Position numbers and translations under genes: made by a program. The notes under the pieces are model-generated. The model searched no databases and was not told the DNA's origin. It saw only the letters and a program-made list of their open reading frames with translations. DNA of 64,000 nucleotides from Lysinibacillus odysseyi. Lineage in GTDB: Bacteria > Bacillota > Bacilli > Bacillales_A > Planococcaceae. The stretch lies in assembly GCA_014595895.1 (NCBI GenBank), contig JABUKB010000002.1, positions 62,001 to 126,000 of the forward strand, in the 5' to 3' direction. Below are positions 35,950 to 44,546 of the stretch, piece by piece (the first letter of the stretch is position 1; each line of letters begins with the position of its first letter).

Positions 35950-36405
35950 TTTGAAAAACCCCTCTTCCTACTAGAAATCAGTGCAACTATTTATAGGTAA
36001 CCTATACCCAAAATAAGGTATCCATAATTATCATTGCTAAATAAAAATAGAACCGTTATTCAGCAATATATTACGGAAAGGGCAATTTAGAACCGCGAAC
36101 GAATGATAATATAGGTCTCGAAAAAGCCAAAGTCTTTATCGAAAAATTATATGCTTAAGTTAAAAGTATCTAGTTAAAAAGCACAAACCCTTCAGGAAAA
36201 GGGATTTGCGCTTCTCGTTATGGCCAAAGCCTTGAAGCAGGTACCTTAGAAGAGACTTATTTATGAAAAGCAAGAGGTTATCGGGAGCCTGAAAATATGT
36301 ACAAACCATTCTTTAATTACTGCCATGAACAGTAATTAAAGTATATGTTGATGAACAAATGCTTGACCTCCTCTCGTAACATTTGCCATGGTTACATAAG
36401 TTCAT
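35950..36405. other. 456-bp gap with gene debris and a palindrome
   Basis: No intact gene. A plus-strand stretch at about 36055-36160 reads GLEKAKVFIEKLYA before a TAA and looks like the tail of a lost gene. A weak hairpin (AAGCACAAACCC / GGGATTTGCGCTT) lies near 36178-36215. The perfect palindrome at 36311 is listed separately. Confidence 0.4.
36311..36341. repeat. perfect 12-bp inverted repeat
   Basis: CTTTAATTACTG, a 7-base loop, then CAGTAATTAAAG. It lies about 65 bp beyond the DUF421 stop. There is no T run, so it may be an operator or transcript-end structure rather than a classical terminator. Confidence 0.6.
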
Positions 36406-37155
36406 TTATGAATTCGATGAATCATTATTTCCATTTTGGTTCGAATTTTTTAGCTTCTTGTCCTTATAAAAATCTACAAAAAGATTCCCTTTCGAATCCA
36501 CTTGAGCCAAGAACACATCCTTTAATGATTGAGCCCCTTGTTTTTCTATTTCTTTCATAAGCCATTTTTTTGAATAACCTAAAATAGATAAGTTTTTATT
36601 TAAAATATGACCATCGACTATTAATAAACTGGGTGCCTGTTCAAGTGTTACCTTCATGCCAAGTAAACGAGGTGTGATGGGCTCTAGATCCGTTTTTTTC
36701 ATAATGCTTAGTTCCCCGTTTGTTTCTAATATGGCTATTTGGACATCATCTACTTTAAATACCCCTTTTTCTCTTAGCAACATCATTAGTTCATCAATTA
36801 CAATTTTATTTTTCTTCATGCTTTCTTCTAACACTTCTCCATTTTTCACGATGATAGAAGGTCTACCATCCGTTAATTGTGAGAACTTCCTCGACTTCAT
36901 ACCTAAGATCCCCAGCACAATCGGGAAAAATCCCCAAATCGCTAAGGAAACTACTCCATTCGAAATTTGAATATTTTTATCAACAGACATACTTGCTGCA
37001 ATCGATCCGATTGTAATTCCTACCACATAATCAAAAAACGTAAGTTGGGAAAGCTGTTTTTTCCCCATGATTCTAGTCAAAAATAACAGTAAAATAAACG
37101 CTATAATTGAACGAATGAGAATGAGTACAAAATCAGACAAGATAAATTCCTCCAT
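36406..37155 (-). CDS. DUF421 (YetF/YcaP-family) membrane protein
   Basis: A 249-residue protein with three N-terminal helices (VLILIRSIIAFILLLFLTRI begins the first) and the DUF421 hallmark TRIMGKKQLSQLTFFDYVVG. The cytosolic domain contains GRPSIIVKNGEVLEESMKKN and the NGELSIMKK turn. The end is Asn/Ser-rich. The family is linked to sporulation and membrane functions in Bacillus but has no assigned activity. It is divergent from a DUF4363 lipoprotein gene, a partner often found beside DUF421 genes, so the two probably act together. Confidence 0.88.
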   Translation of the reverse strand: MEEFILSDFVLILIRSIIAFILLLFLTRIMGKKQLSQLTFFDYVVGITIGSIAASMSVDKNIQISNGVVSLAIWGFFPIVLGILGMKSRKFSQLTDGRPSIIVKNGEVLEESMKKNKIVIDELMMLLREKGVFKVDDVQIAILETNGELSIMKKTDLEPITPRLLGMKVTLEQAPSLLIVDGHILNKNLSILGYSKKWLMKEIEKQGAQSLKDVFLAQVDSKGNLFVDFYKDKKLKNSNQNGNNDSSNS

Positions 37156-37237
37156 TTTCTATTTCCGGGTTGATTATTTTTTTTTTATTATTGGGTAATC
37201 CTAAGGTAGATATTCAAAAATCGGAGGATTATCTAAA

Positions 37238-37576
37238 TTGATTAAAAAATGGACTTTGTCTTTATTTCTTTTTATGCTTTTATCTGGATGCTCAAATATA
37301 AATGGGGAAAATGAATTCACTGAAAAGATTCATTCAATTGAACAGGTTTTACATGCACCTAAGTGGCAACAACTCAAATCGCTTGGCGATGACTTAGATC
37401 ACCTGTATCAAAAAAATCAATGGAAAATACAACTAATGGGAGATGAAGGCGAGTATGAAAGCCTAGAGGAAAGCATTCATCATTTAATTGTGGCCATCGA
37501 AGAGCAAGACATCACAGAAATAAAATTAGAATTAGCATCCGTAAAAACACTTATAGAAGACATTTATTCATTATAG
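37238..37576 (+). CDS. DUF4363-like lipoprotein
   Basis: A 112-residue protein with a lipoprotein signal (FLFMLLSGCSN), so it is lipid-anchored outside the membrane. The mature part is two or three amphipathic helices (IHSIEQVLHAPKWQQLKSLG; EESIHHLIVAIEEQDITEIK), as in the DUF4363 family. The start is TTG with GGAGG about ten bases upstream. It is divergent from DUF421, with which this family is commonly paired. A terminator lies at 37618. Confidence 0.75.
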   Translation: MIKKWTLSLFLFMLLSGCSNINGENEFTEKIHSIEQVLHAPKWQQLKSLGDDLDHLYQKNQWKIQLMGDEGEYESLEESIHHLIVAIEEQDITEIKLELASVKTLIEDIYSL

Positions 37577-37617
37577 ACACTTCATTCGAAAGTGATGCTG
37601 CAGTCTTAGGAGAAAGA

Positions 37618-37659
37618 AAAAACGGCATAAATCTTATGATGGCCGTTTACTTTTTTTAG
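37618..37659 (+). terminator. terminator of the DUF4363-like gene
   Basis: Stem AAACGGC / GCCGTTT with a 14-base AT-rich loop, then ACTTTTTTT. Confidence 0.7.
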
Positions 37660-37705
37660 ACCGTTCATAATATAGAATGAGATATTTGAACGGGAGGTTA
37701 ACACA

Positions 37706-38095
37706 ATGAAGCCATACAATCAGTTCAATAATGGCGATAATACAATGAAGTCATTCAATCAGTTTAATAATAATAATAATAATAATAACAGTAACATTCC
37801 CAGTAACAGTAATACAGTTACCGGGGAAGGCACGCCTACTAATGAAGTGACTGTTGCGCAATTAGCTGTATTAGGTGGCGTTCTCTCAACATTAGGTAGT
37901 ATCATTTCCACTTATGCTTCAGTTCTAGCACTGGAAGAATTGCAACAAACACAAAATAAGAGTAGCAATAACAGCAATAATAATATTAGTACTAACAACA
38001 ACAACAATAATAATAACGATAAAATAAGTGCACTGGAAAAACAGGTGCAATACTTAACAAAAGAACTCCATAAACAGAAAAAATTAAGGAAGTAG
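37706..38095 (+). CDS. Asn-rich low-complexity protein with one hydrophobic helix
   Basis: A 129-residue protein of unknown family. Two Asn/Ser tracts (residues about 19-35 and 87-104) flank a hydrophobic, Ala/Leu-rich helix (VAQLAVLGGVLSTLGSIIST). The C-terminus is a basic coiled coil (ISALEKQVQYLTKELHKQKK). The N-terminus has two near-repeats, MKPYNQFNNGDN and MKSFNQFNNNNN. The tracts are coded by AAT/AAC triplet runs. The ATG follows GGGAGG. It could be a spore- or surface-associated assembly protein; this is a guess. It stands alone. Confidence 0.7.
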   Translation: MKPYNQFNNGDNTMKSFNQFNNNNNNNNSNIPSNSNTVTGEGTPTNEVTVAQLAVLGGVLSTLGSIISTYASVLALEELQQTQNKSSNNSNNNISTNNNNNNNNDKISALEKQVQYLTKELHKQKKLRK

Positions 38096-38097
38096 GA

Positions 38098-38158
38098 GAA
38101 TTCAGTGTTATGAAAGATTAGCATCTCTGCCCCTCGGGAGGAGTTAAACACCGAATTC
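38098..38158. repeat. long imperfect hairpin after the Asn-rich gene
   Basis: Outer arms GAATTCAGTGTT and AACACCGAATTC enclose an inner CCCCTCGGGAGG hairpin. There is no T run on the plus strand. It could cap the 3' end of the transcript. Confidence 0.5.
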
Positions 38159-38337
38159 TTCACCCTCCTTGTACAGCCACATCTGGATAGCTAGGCGTCC
38201 ATCATCTTCTTTACACTTCCCTTTTCTCCTTTCGCCCCTACATTTTGAATATGTTTATATGCATGTTAATTTTTGCTACTTTTAAAAAGGTGCATTTCTG
38301 GCATTGTTTTTATGTGTTTTAAATACCACATACATAA

Positions 38338-38380
38338 AAAAATACACAAACCTCTTATAAAGAAAGTTTGTGTATTTTTT
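38338..38380 (-). terminator. terminator of the BCCT transporter gene (works on both strands)
   Basis: Stem AATACACAAAC / GTTTGTGTATT with a 14-base loop and runs of A and T on either side. Confidence 0.85.
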
Positions 38381-38396
38381 ATTTATAGTGCGGATT

Positions 38397-39944
38397 TTAC
38401 TCTTCTCTTTTAATTTGTTCCATAATTTTTTTATGGCGCTTTAGTTCTCTTTTCGAAATCGGTACAATTTCATGACGTAACATTTTCATGATAGAGAATA
38501 TTAATAATAACACTACTATCGTGAATGGAAGAGCTGATATTAACGAAGCTGTTTGCAGGGCTTCAAGTCCACCTGTGAAAAGAAGAACACTCGCAATCGC
38601 TGCCATTAAAACGCCCCAAACTACCTTTAAGAAAAGACCTGGGTTTAATGAGCCATTCGATGTCATACTCGCCATGATGAAGGTTGCTGAATCTGCTGAA
38701 GTAATTAAGAAGGTGAAGATTAATAAAATCCCCAAAATCGAAGCAATCATTGTTAATGGAAGCTGGTCTAGTAACTGGAACAGAGCAACCGTTACATCGA
38801 CATTGACAGCCCCTGCAATATCCGTGCCTTTATTTAAATCCAAATAAAGGGCAGAGCCGCCAAACACGGCAATCCAGAAACAAGAAATTAGCGGTGGAAT
38901 AACCAGGACTCCCACAATAAATTCACGAATAGTACGTCCCCTTGATACACGGGCAATAAATGCCCCGACAAATGGCGACCAAGCAATTGCCCATGCCCAG
39001 TAAAAGATTGTCCAATCTTTCACCCATGTTCCGCCTGCATATGGCTGCAAACGCAAACTATATTGGACGAAGTTCGTAATATAATCACTGATTCCTAATA
39101 CAAAACTTTCTAAAATAAAGATAGTAGGACCTGTAACAAAAACAAATAGCAATAGCAGGATTGCAAGATACATATTGATGTTACTTAATATACGAATGCC
39201 TTTTTGCAAGCCCGTTGTGGAAGAGGCCATATAACCCACGAACATAACAGCAATAATTCCTAACTGAACCCAAACAGAAATCGGTATATTAAACACAGCG
39301 TTTAAACCGCCGTTTGTTTGCAAAACACCTAAACCAATAGAGGTTGCGACTCCCATAACAGTAGCGATAACAGCTAAAATATCAATCGTATTTTTAATGC
39401 CTCGATTTGTTCCTGTGACAGGTTCTAAAGCTGTAGACATTAACAAGTCCTTCTTTTTATTAAATTGCATAAAAGCCATTACTAGCCCCATGATTGCAAA
39501 CACAGACCATTGACTGACACCCCAGTGGAAAAATGAATACCCCATCGCCAGCCTTGCTGCATCTGTCGACAAAGCCTCTACGTCACGGAATGGCGTTGTA
39601 AAGAAATGGCTCATCGGCTCTGCTACTCCCCAGAAAACGAGACCGACCCCCAGACCGGCTGAGAATAACATGGCAATCCAAGAATGAAATTTAAACTCCG
39701 GTTTTGCATCCTTCCCGCCTAATCTAATTTTTCCGTATTTAGAAATGGCTAGCCCAATTAAAAATACAACGATACTAAAGACCGATAATAAATAAAACCA
39801 GCCAAAATTGTCTGTTGTTAATCCGAACAAGAAATTAACTACATTACCGAACGTATTAGGTGCTATGATACCAAATACCACACACAACAGAACAAATAGC
39901 CCCGGCACACTGAATACAATATTCGAAAAATACTTTCCCTTCAC
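38397..39944 (-). CDS. BCCT-family betaine/choline/carnitine transporter
   Basis: A 515-residue membrane protein with twelve helices, a typical betaine-choline-carnitine transporter that imports osmoprotectants with Na+. Key motifs are GLGVGLVFWGVAEPMSHF (with the Gly-rich helix), WGVSQWSVFAIMGLVMAFMQ, the Trp-rich DWTIFYWAWAIAWSPFVGAF substrate cage and FITSADSATFIM. A long, basic C-terminal tail (KRELKRHKKIMEQIKREE) fits osmosensing. The second GTG (39944) was chosen as start because GAGG lies eight bases before it. Single-gene unit. Confidence 0.92.
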   Translation of the reverse strand: MKGKYFSNIVFSVPGLFVLLCVVFGIIAPNTFGNVVNFLFGLTTDNFGWFYLLSVFSIVVFLIGLAISKYGKIRLGGKDAKPEFKFHSWIAMLFSAGLGVGLVFWGVAEPMSHFFTTPFRDVEALSTDAARLAMGYSFFHWGVSQWSVFAIMGLVMAFMQFNKKKDLLMSTALEPVTGTNRGIKNTIDILAVIATVMGVATSIGLGVLQTNGGLNAVFNIPISVWVQLGIIAVMFVGYMASSTTGLQKGIRILSNINMYLAILLLLFVFVTGPTIFILESFVLGISDYITNFVQYSLRLQPYAGGTWVKDWTIFYWAWAIAWSPFVGAFIARVSRGRTIREFIVGVLVIPPLISCFWIAVFGGSALYLDLNKGTDIAGAVNVDVTVALFQLLDQLPLTMIASILGILLIFTFLITSADSATFIMASMTSNGSLNPGLFLKVVWGVLMAAIASVLLFTGGLEALQTASLISALPFTIVVLLLIFSIMKMLRHEIVPISKRELKRHKKIMEQIKREE

Positions 39945-39953
39945 TGTCTTCAC

Positions 39954-40423
39954 CTCAAATTAAATAACACGCTAACTCCTTTATCCCCATATTTTTGTAA
40001 TTTCAAACGCCGATAATGCCTGTTTCAGGGGTAAGAAAGGAAGTTCGATTCATGAAGATAGGCTCAGGCGCATTATGGCTTTTACTTAGGGATTGCGATC
40101 ATGCCATTTGAAGGGTCTGGTTTCATGATAGGGAAAAATTATGGTTCGAAGGGGCAGAAAAGAGGAGAGGGCTTGTAGGCGAAGGTATATTGAATTCACT
40201 TTATTCTTTTGTTTCAATCATTCGTTTATGTTTCTCTTTATGTAAATTACTATTATCAATGCATGCTTTCCTAAATTAAAAAAGGTCCAACCGAATTGGT
40301 TGGACCTTGCTTTATAATAAAGTTGAGCAGAACTTTCATCAATAAAGCAATTGGAGTAATGAGTGTTACTTCATGTCAATTTGTCTAAAGGTCATAACAT
40401 ATACCTATTGTTAGAACACTCCA
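39954..40423. other. 470-bp gap upstream of the BCCT gene
   Basis: AT-rich. It contains the hairpin terminator at 40282-40308 belonging to the broken minus-strand gene, and the promoter region of the BCCT gene near 39960-40060. No other gene, repeat or riboswitch was recognised. Confidence 0.5.
40282..40308 (-). terminator. terminator downstream of the broken small gene
   Basis: Perfect 11-bp stem AAGGTCCAACC / GGTTGGACCTT with loop GAATT; on the minus strand a TTTTTTAATTT tail follows. It implies a minus-strand transcript from 40310-40700. Confidence 0.8.
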
Positions 40424-40696
40424 CTAACAGACGCAATTCAAATTTAAGGTAAATATACTTAGGGGAGTATAGTTAGCAGAATCCTTATTTAAAATTCGAA
40501 TTACTATTGGTAGTATAATAAAAACTGTACTACAATACAAGTAAAAATTATCATAGGTTAATTTTTCCTCTGTTTTAATCTCTTTTATTCTCGTTTTCAG
40601 AATAATTTCGCTTTTATAACCTAAGAAACCTGTATTAATAGCTGTTATATCCTGAAAATAACTACTTATTTTTAGGTAGCTATTTTAGATACGCAT
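40424..40696 (-). pseudogene. small gene interrupted by a stop at codon 4
   Basis: An AAGGAG site nine bases before ATG (40694-40696) starts a frame that reads Met-Arg-Ile, then TAA at 40685-40687, then stays open for 86 further codons to TAG (40424-40426). The body has one hydrophobic helix (YLYCSTVFIILPIVIRIL) after a charged N-terminal part (YKSEIILKTRIKEIKTEEKL). A matching terminator lies downstream, so the transcription unit is intact although the protein is broken. I do not recognise the family. Re-initiation downstream is unlikely because there is no ATG or GTG in the frame. Confidence 0.55.
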
Positions 40697-41046
40697 TAGA
40701 AATTTCTCCTTCATTGGCTTGGTGAACAGATTTTCCAAACATTCATGAAGGGTAATTTTGCGAGCCTGGTTATTTTTATATAAGAATGCTGGGGGATAGT
40801 TCATTAAAAAGTTAGGGGCAGCCTAAGCTCTTAAATTCTGTTACTCAGCTTATCGCTTCAAGCGCATTTCGACATACGGCTTATCTATCATTAAGTGACC
40901 TAACACTTATTTTTACCCACCCTTCTGATACGATTTCATGCAGCCTTGCACACATATTAGCCCACTCCCCACCTATGCGTATCGATTGCATTGAAAACGC
41001 GTTGCATATTATGATGAGCATATTCTGTAGAAAAGGATTCGATTGC
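40697..41046. other. 350-bp gap without a gene
   Basis: Divergent promoter region between the broken gene and the UPF0316 gene. Nothing specific was found; an upstream in-frame ATG at 40975 has no ribosome site and was not used. Confidence 0.5.
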
Positions 41047-41574
41047 ATGAAAGAAATTTTACTTATACTATTACTTCAACTAATATACGTACCACTATTT
41101 ACGCTGCGTACCATTTTCCTTGTAAAAAATATTACTATGCTCGCGGCGTTAATCGGGATTGTAGAGATGCTCATTTATGTGTTTGGTCTGTCGCTTGTAT
41201 TTAGTGGCGATCAAGGGCTCCTCGCGATGGTCGTTTATGCGGTCGGGTTTGGTCTCGGAATTATTATCGGGACACGCATTGAGCAAAAGCTTGCAATTGG
41301 TTATATTTACGTCACGATTAATACACAAAATCGCAATGAAGAACTGATCAAGGGCATTCGAGAAGAAGGATTTGCACTCACGACGTATGTAGGCGAAGGG
41401 CGCGACAGCCAGCGTTATAAATACGAAATTTTAACGAAGCGTAACCGCGAGAAGGAGTTATTTATGCTCGTGCAGCACCATGAACCGAATGCATTTATTA
41501 TTTCCTATGAGCCAAAGTCGTTCAAGGGCGGCTTTTTGGTCAAACGAATGAAACAACATAAAAAACATAACTAG
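41047..41574 (+). CDS. UPF0316/DUF2179 membrane protein (YebE-like)
   Basis: A 175-residue protein with three N-terminal membrane helices (ILLILLLQLIYVPLFTLRTI; GLSLVFSGDQGLLAMVVYAV) and the conserved GFGLGIIIGTRIEQKLAIGY, followed by the DUF2179 cytosolic domain with YKYEILTKRNREKELFML. It matches the UPF0316 family, whose cytosolic domain resembles PII-like folds; the activity is unknown. The ATG at 41047 was chosen by the AAAAGGA site upstream. Single gene with a terminator. Confidence 0.85.
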   Translation: MKEILLILLLQLIYVPLFTLRTIFLVKNITMLAALIGIVEMLIYVFGLSLVFSGDQGLLAMVVYAVGFGLGIIIGTRIEQKLAIGYIYVTINTQNRNEELIKGIREEGFALTTYVGEGRDSQRYKYEILTKRNREKELFMLVQHHEPNAFIISYEPKSFKGGFLVKRMKQHKKHN

Positions 41575-41601
41575 TCCCTAGAAAGGGATTAGTAGCAAGA
41601 T

Positions 41602-41642
41602 GGCTTTCCTGTAAGTTTCGGCTTACGGGAAAGTCTTTTTTG
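41602..41642 (+). terminator. terminator of the UPF0316 gene
   Basis: Stem GGCTTTCCTGTAAG / CTTACGGGAAAGTC with loop TTTCGG, then TTTTTT. Confidence 0.85.
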
Positions 41643-41804
41643 ATTATTCAGTGCAAGTTAACACTTGTCCTCCCTTCTATGTTTTGTACACTAATTGGCG
41701 AATAAATTCCATCTGACCCCTTCACTTTCTTATAAACTGAGTATTCAAAAAATATCAGGTGCATTTACAATGAATATATTCTGATATGGAGGAGTGTTAT
41801 AAAA

Positions 41805-42692
41805 ATGTCAATTTTAAAAGGGTCAGAGGTAGTAAAGCGCGGGATGGCATTGATGCAAAAAGGCGGTGTCATCATGGACGTGGTCAATGCCGAGCAAGCG
41901 AAAATTGCAGAGGCTGCAGGCGCTGTAGCGGTAATGGCTTTAGAACGCGTACCTTCTGACATCCGCGTAGCGGGAGGAGTTGCGCGAATGGCAGATCCAC
42001 GCATTGTAGAAGAAGTAATGAATGCCGTATCCATTCCGGTAATGGCCAAGGCACGTATCGGTCACATTGTAGAAGCACGTGTCTTAGAATCGATGGGGGT
42101 CGATTTTATTGATGAAAGTGAAGTATTGACACCCGCTGACGAGGAATTCCATTTATTGAAAAGCCAATATACTGTGCCATTTGTATGTGGGTGCCGGGAC
42201 TTAGGTGAAGCAGCAAGACGTATCGGCGAAGGTGCGGCAATGCTTCGTACAAAAGGAGAACCAGGTACAGGAAACATCGTAGAAGCTGTCCGTCATATGA
42301 GAAAAGTAAATGCACAAGTGCGTGCTGTCGTAGCGATGAATGAAGACGAATTAATGACAGAGGCTAAAAATTTAGGGGCACCTTTCGAAGTGTTGCTAGC
42401 CATTAAGCAAGAAGGTCGTTTACCAGTTGTCAATTTCGCAGCGGGAGGAGTTGCTACTCCTGCAGATGCTGCGCTCATGATGGAATTGGGAGCAGATGGT
42501 GTATTTGTGGGTTCCGGTATATTTAAAGCGGAAAACCCTGAAAAATTTGCACGTGCGATTGTACAGGCGACAACACATTATCAAGATTATGCACTGATTT
42601 CGGAAGTTTCCAAAGAAATCGGGGTACCGATAAAAGGCATTGATATTCGTCAATTGGTACCAAGCGAACGTATGCAGGAGCGTGGATGGTAA
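41805..42692 (+). CDS. pdxS: pyridoxal 5'-phosphate synthase subunit PdxS
   Basis: A 295-residue TIM-barrel synthase that builds PLP from ribose 5-phosphate, glyceraldehyde 3-phosphate and ammonia. The sequence is highly conserved: [40 protein letters not shown], the catalytic lysine in VMAKARIGH (Lys82), [19 protein letters not shown] and [12 protein letters not shown]. It forms a 12-mer that binds PdxT glutaminase subunits, encoded by the overlapping next gene. The ATG follows GGAGGAG. Confidence 0.97.
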   Translation: MSILKGSEVVKRGMALMQKGGVIMDVVNAEQAKIAEAAGAVAVMALERVPSDIRVAGGVARMADPRIVEEVMNAVSIPVMAKARIGHIVEARVLESMGVDFIDESEVLTPADEEFHLLKSQYTVPFVCGCRDLGEAARRIGEGAAMLRTKGEPGTGNIVEAVRHMRKVNAQVRAVVAMNEDELMTEAKNLGAPFEVLLAIKQEGRLPVVNFAAGGVATPADAALMMELGADGVFVGSGIFKAENPEKFARAIVQATTHYQDYALISEVSKEIGVPIKGIDIRQLVPSERMQERGW

Positions 42693-43276
42693 TGAACATA
42701 GGGGTGCTTGCTTTGCAAGGGGCGGTGACAGAACATGTTCGAGCTATCCAGTCATGCGGAGCAAATGCAATCTTAGTAAAATCCAGCAATGATTTGGCAC
42801 AGGTGGATGGATTACTGTTACCCGGTGGAGAAAGTACAGCAATGCGCCGGTTAATCGACTATGCCCAACTGTTACCAGCACTTCAGGAATTCAGCATGGA
42901 GAAACCTGTCTTTGGTACATGTGCAGGTCTCATTTTGCTCGCTTCTGAAATTGAGAATGAAACCCCTCATATCGGAAAGATGAGAATAACAGCACGTCGC
43001 AATGCTTTTGGGAGACAGGTCGAAAGCTTTGAGGTTCCTCTTAGCATTCGAGGGGTGAAAGAAGATTTTTCAGCCGTCTTTATTCGAGCTCCGAAAATTG
43101 TAAGTGTCCATGAGGATGTCGAGGTATTAGCAACATTTGAGGGCGATATTGTTTGTGCGAGAGATCGTCATTTCATTGCTTGTTCCTTCCATCCGGAGTT
43201 AACGAATGACCTGTCACTCATGCAATATTTTTTAGCAATGTGTCGAGAAAAAGCAGAAGAACAAGTAGCCCAGTGA
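42692..43276 (+). CDS. pdxT: pyridoxal 5'-phosphate synthase glutaminase subunit PdxT
   Basis: A 194-residue class I glutamine amidotransferase that hydrolyses glutamine and channels ammonia to PdxS. It shows IGVLALQGAVTEH, LLLPGGEST, the nucleophile Cys77 in FGTCAGLILLA and the His-Glu pair in SFHPEL. The ATG at 42692 overlaps the pdxS stop (TAATG), so translation is coupled; another in-frame ATG two codons earlier (42686) is also possible. A terminator of the recurrent hairpin family follows. Confidence 0.96.
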   Translation: MNIGVLALQGAVTEHVRAIQSCGANAILVKSSNDLAQVDGLLLPGGESTAMRRLIDYAQLLPALQEFSMEKPVFGTCAGLILLASEIENETPHIGKMRITARRNAFGRQVESFEVPLSIRGVKEDFSAVFIRAPKIVSVHEDVEVLATFEGDIVCARDRHFIACSFHPELTNDLSLMQYFLAMCREKAEEQVAQ

Positions 43277-43305
43277 TTTCACAATGTACTAGGCACTGAG
43301 ACAAC

Positions 43306-43347
43306 AAAGGGTGTTCAAAAAGTAAAAATACTTTCTGAACACTCCTT
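43306..43347 (+). terminator. terminator of pdxST (member of a hairpin family)
   Basis: Stem AAGGGTGTTCAAAAAGTA / TACTTTCTGAACACTCCTTT with an AAAA loop. The stem is related to the hairpins at 8521, 13995 and 17279. Confidence 0.75.
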
Positions 43348-43390
43348 TTGGTATCGTCAGCAGTTAATCCAAACGTCATAATGACAATTC

Positions 43391-43427
43391 CAAAAAAAAA
43401 GCCACAACTCTACCATTGAGTTATGGC
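43391..43427 (-). terminator. terminator of the ferredoxin-NADP reductase gene
   Basis: On the minus strand, GCCATAACTC / GAGTTGTGGC with a 7-base loop and a TTTTTTTTT tail. Confidence 0.85.
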
Positions 43428-43457
43428 CTGCTCACCGTTCCTTACTCTATTGACCCA

Positions 43458-44510
43458 TTATTGATTGATGAGTTGTTTGATGATAAATTCACGGTTCCGT
43501 TTCTCAAAAGCCTCATTATGCGATGACACTTTCGCATATTGATCGGCTGTTGGTTCTAGGCTCACCTTAATATCATTGATGGCATTGATCGCATCCTGGA
43601 ACGTGCCTGAAATTAAATACACTTTGTTGTCGTGTTTCGAAATATCTCCGACCGCATAGATCCCGTCTACCGTTGTTAAGCCTTTGCTGTTTGTGACGTA
43701 ATAATAATTGTATTGTTCATCTTGCTCTGGCGTGATGTCCGTCTCGAACGTAAAGGAACGGTCTCGGTCATAGCCATGATTTACTAATACATCATCAACG
43801 ACAATGGAAGTAAGCTTATTCGTTTCGATATTTTTTAAAATCACTTCTTTAATTTTTGTCTTTTCTTCATTTGCTATCAACGATTGGATTTGTGTGTTCA
43901 TAATGATTGGGACACCGTTTTCTTGCAAATAGGAAATTTGGGCTTCGTGTGCAGAAAGCTTGTCGCCACGATAAATGACTATGATATTTTTGGCCACACC
44001 GATTAAATCTTTTGCCCAGTCAATGGCTGAATTGCCGCCGCCGGAAATTAAAATCGATTTATCTTGAAAGCTTTGGATGCCGCGGATCGTATAATGAAGA
44101 TTTGATATTTCATATTTCTCCGCCCCTTCCACATGCAGCTTAATCGGGTTAATAATACCCCCGCCTGCAGCAAGAATTACCTTTTTCGAATAATGCTTTT
44201 TCCCATCATTTGTTTCAATAACAAATAGCTCGCGGTCCTTCGAAATAAAGTCCACCTTTGTATTTAGGTGTACAGTTGGATTGAATGTGAGCCCTTGTTG
44301 TACTAAATTTTGAATAACATTTTGTGCAGGTGTTGCCGGTACCCCGCCAATGTCCCAAATAATTTTTTCAGGATAAATGTGCAGTTTACCACCGAGCTCT
44401 GATCTGTATTCGATAATCTTCGTTTTTAATTCTCGTAAACCTCCATAAAATGCACTATATAAACCAGCAGGACCCCCACCAATAATCGTAATGTCGTAGA
44501 CGTCTTTCAT
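43458..44510 (-). CDS. ferredoxin-NADP(+) reductase, thioredoxin-reductase-like (YumC type)
   Basis: A 350-residue flavoprotein of the TrxR-like ferredoxin/flavodoxin-NADP reductase type. The FAD motif is IIGGGPAGLYSAFYGGLR, the NADP motif ILISGGGNSAIDWAKDL, and the second FAD motif GIYAVGDISKHDNKVYLISG. It lacks the CxxC of thioredoxin reductase, as expected. It supplies reduced ferredoxin or flavodoxin, for example to free iron from siderophores. It sits directly downstream of a siderophore ABC transporter on the same strand (36-bp gap), which supports use in iron release. The ATG at 44510 is eight bases after GGAG. Confidence 0.9.
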   Translation of the reverse strand: MKDVYDITIIGGGPAGLYSAFYGGLRELKTKIIEYRSELGGKLHIYPEKIIWDIGGVPATPAQNVIQNLVQQGLTFNPTVHLNTKVDFISKDRELFVIETNDGKKHYSKKVILAAGGGIINPIKLHVEGAEKYEISNLHYTIRGIQSFQDKSILISGGGNSAIDWAKDLIGVAKNIIVIYRGDKLSAHEAQISYLQENGVPIIMNTQIQSLIANEEKTKIKEVILKNIETNKLTSIVVDDVLVNHGYDRDRSFTFETDITPEQDEQYNYYYVTNSKGLTTVDGIYAVGDISKHDNKVYLISGTFQDAINAINDIKVSLEPTADQYAKVSSHNEAFEKRNREFIIKQLINQ

Positions 44511-44546
44511 ACAAAACACTCCAATCCAATAATTGTATTCACTGCG

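Noticed and set aside
36055-36260. Transposase remnant between the J-like and DUF421 genes
   Set aside because: Short readable peptides exist but no transposase motif or inverted terminal repeats were found, so it is noted only as gap debris.
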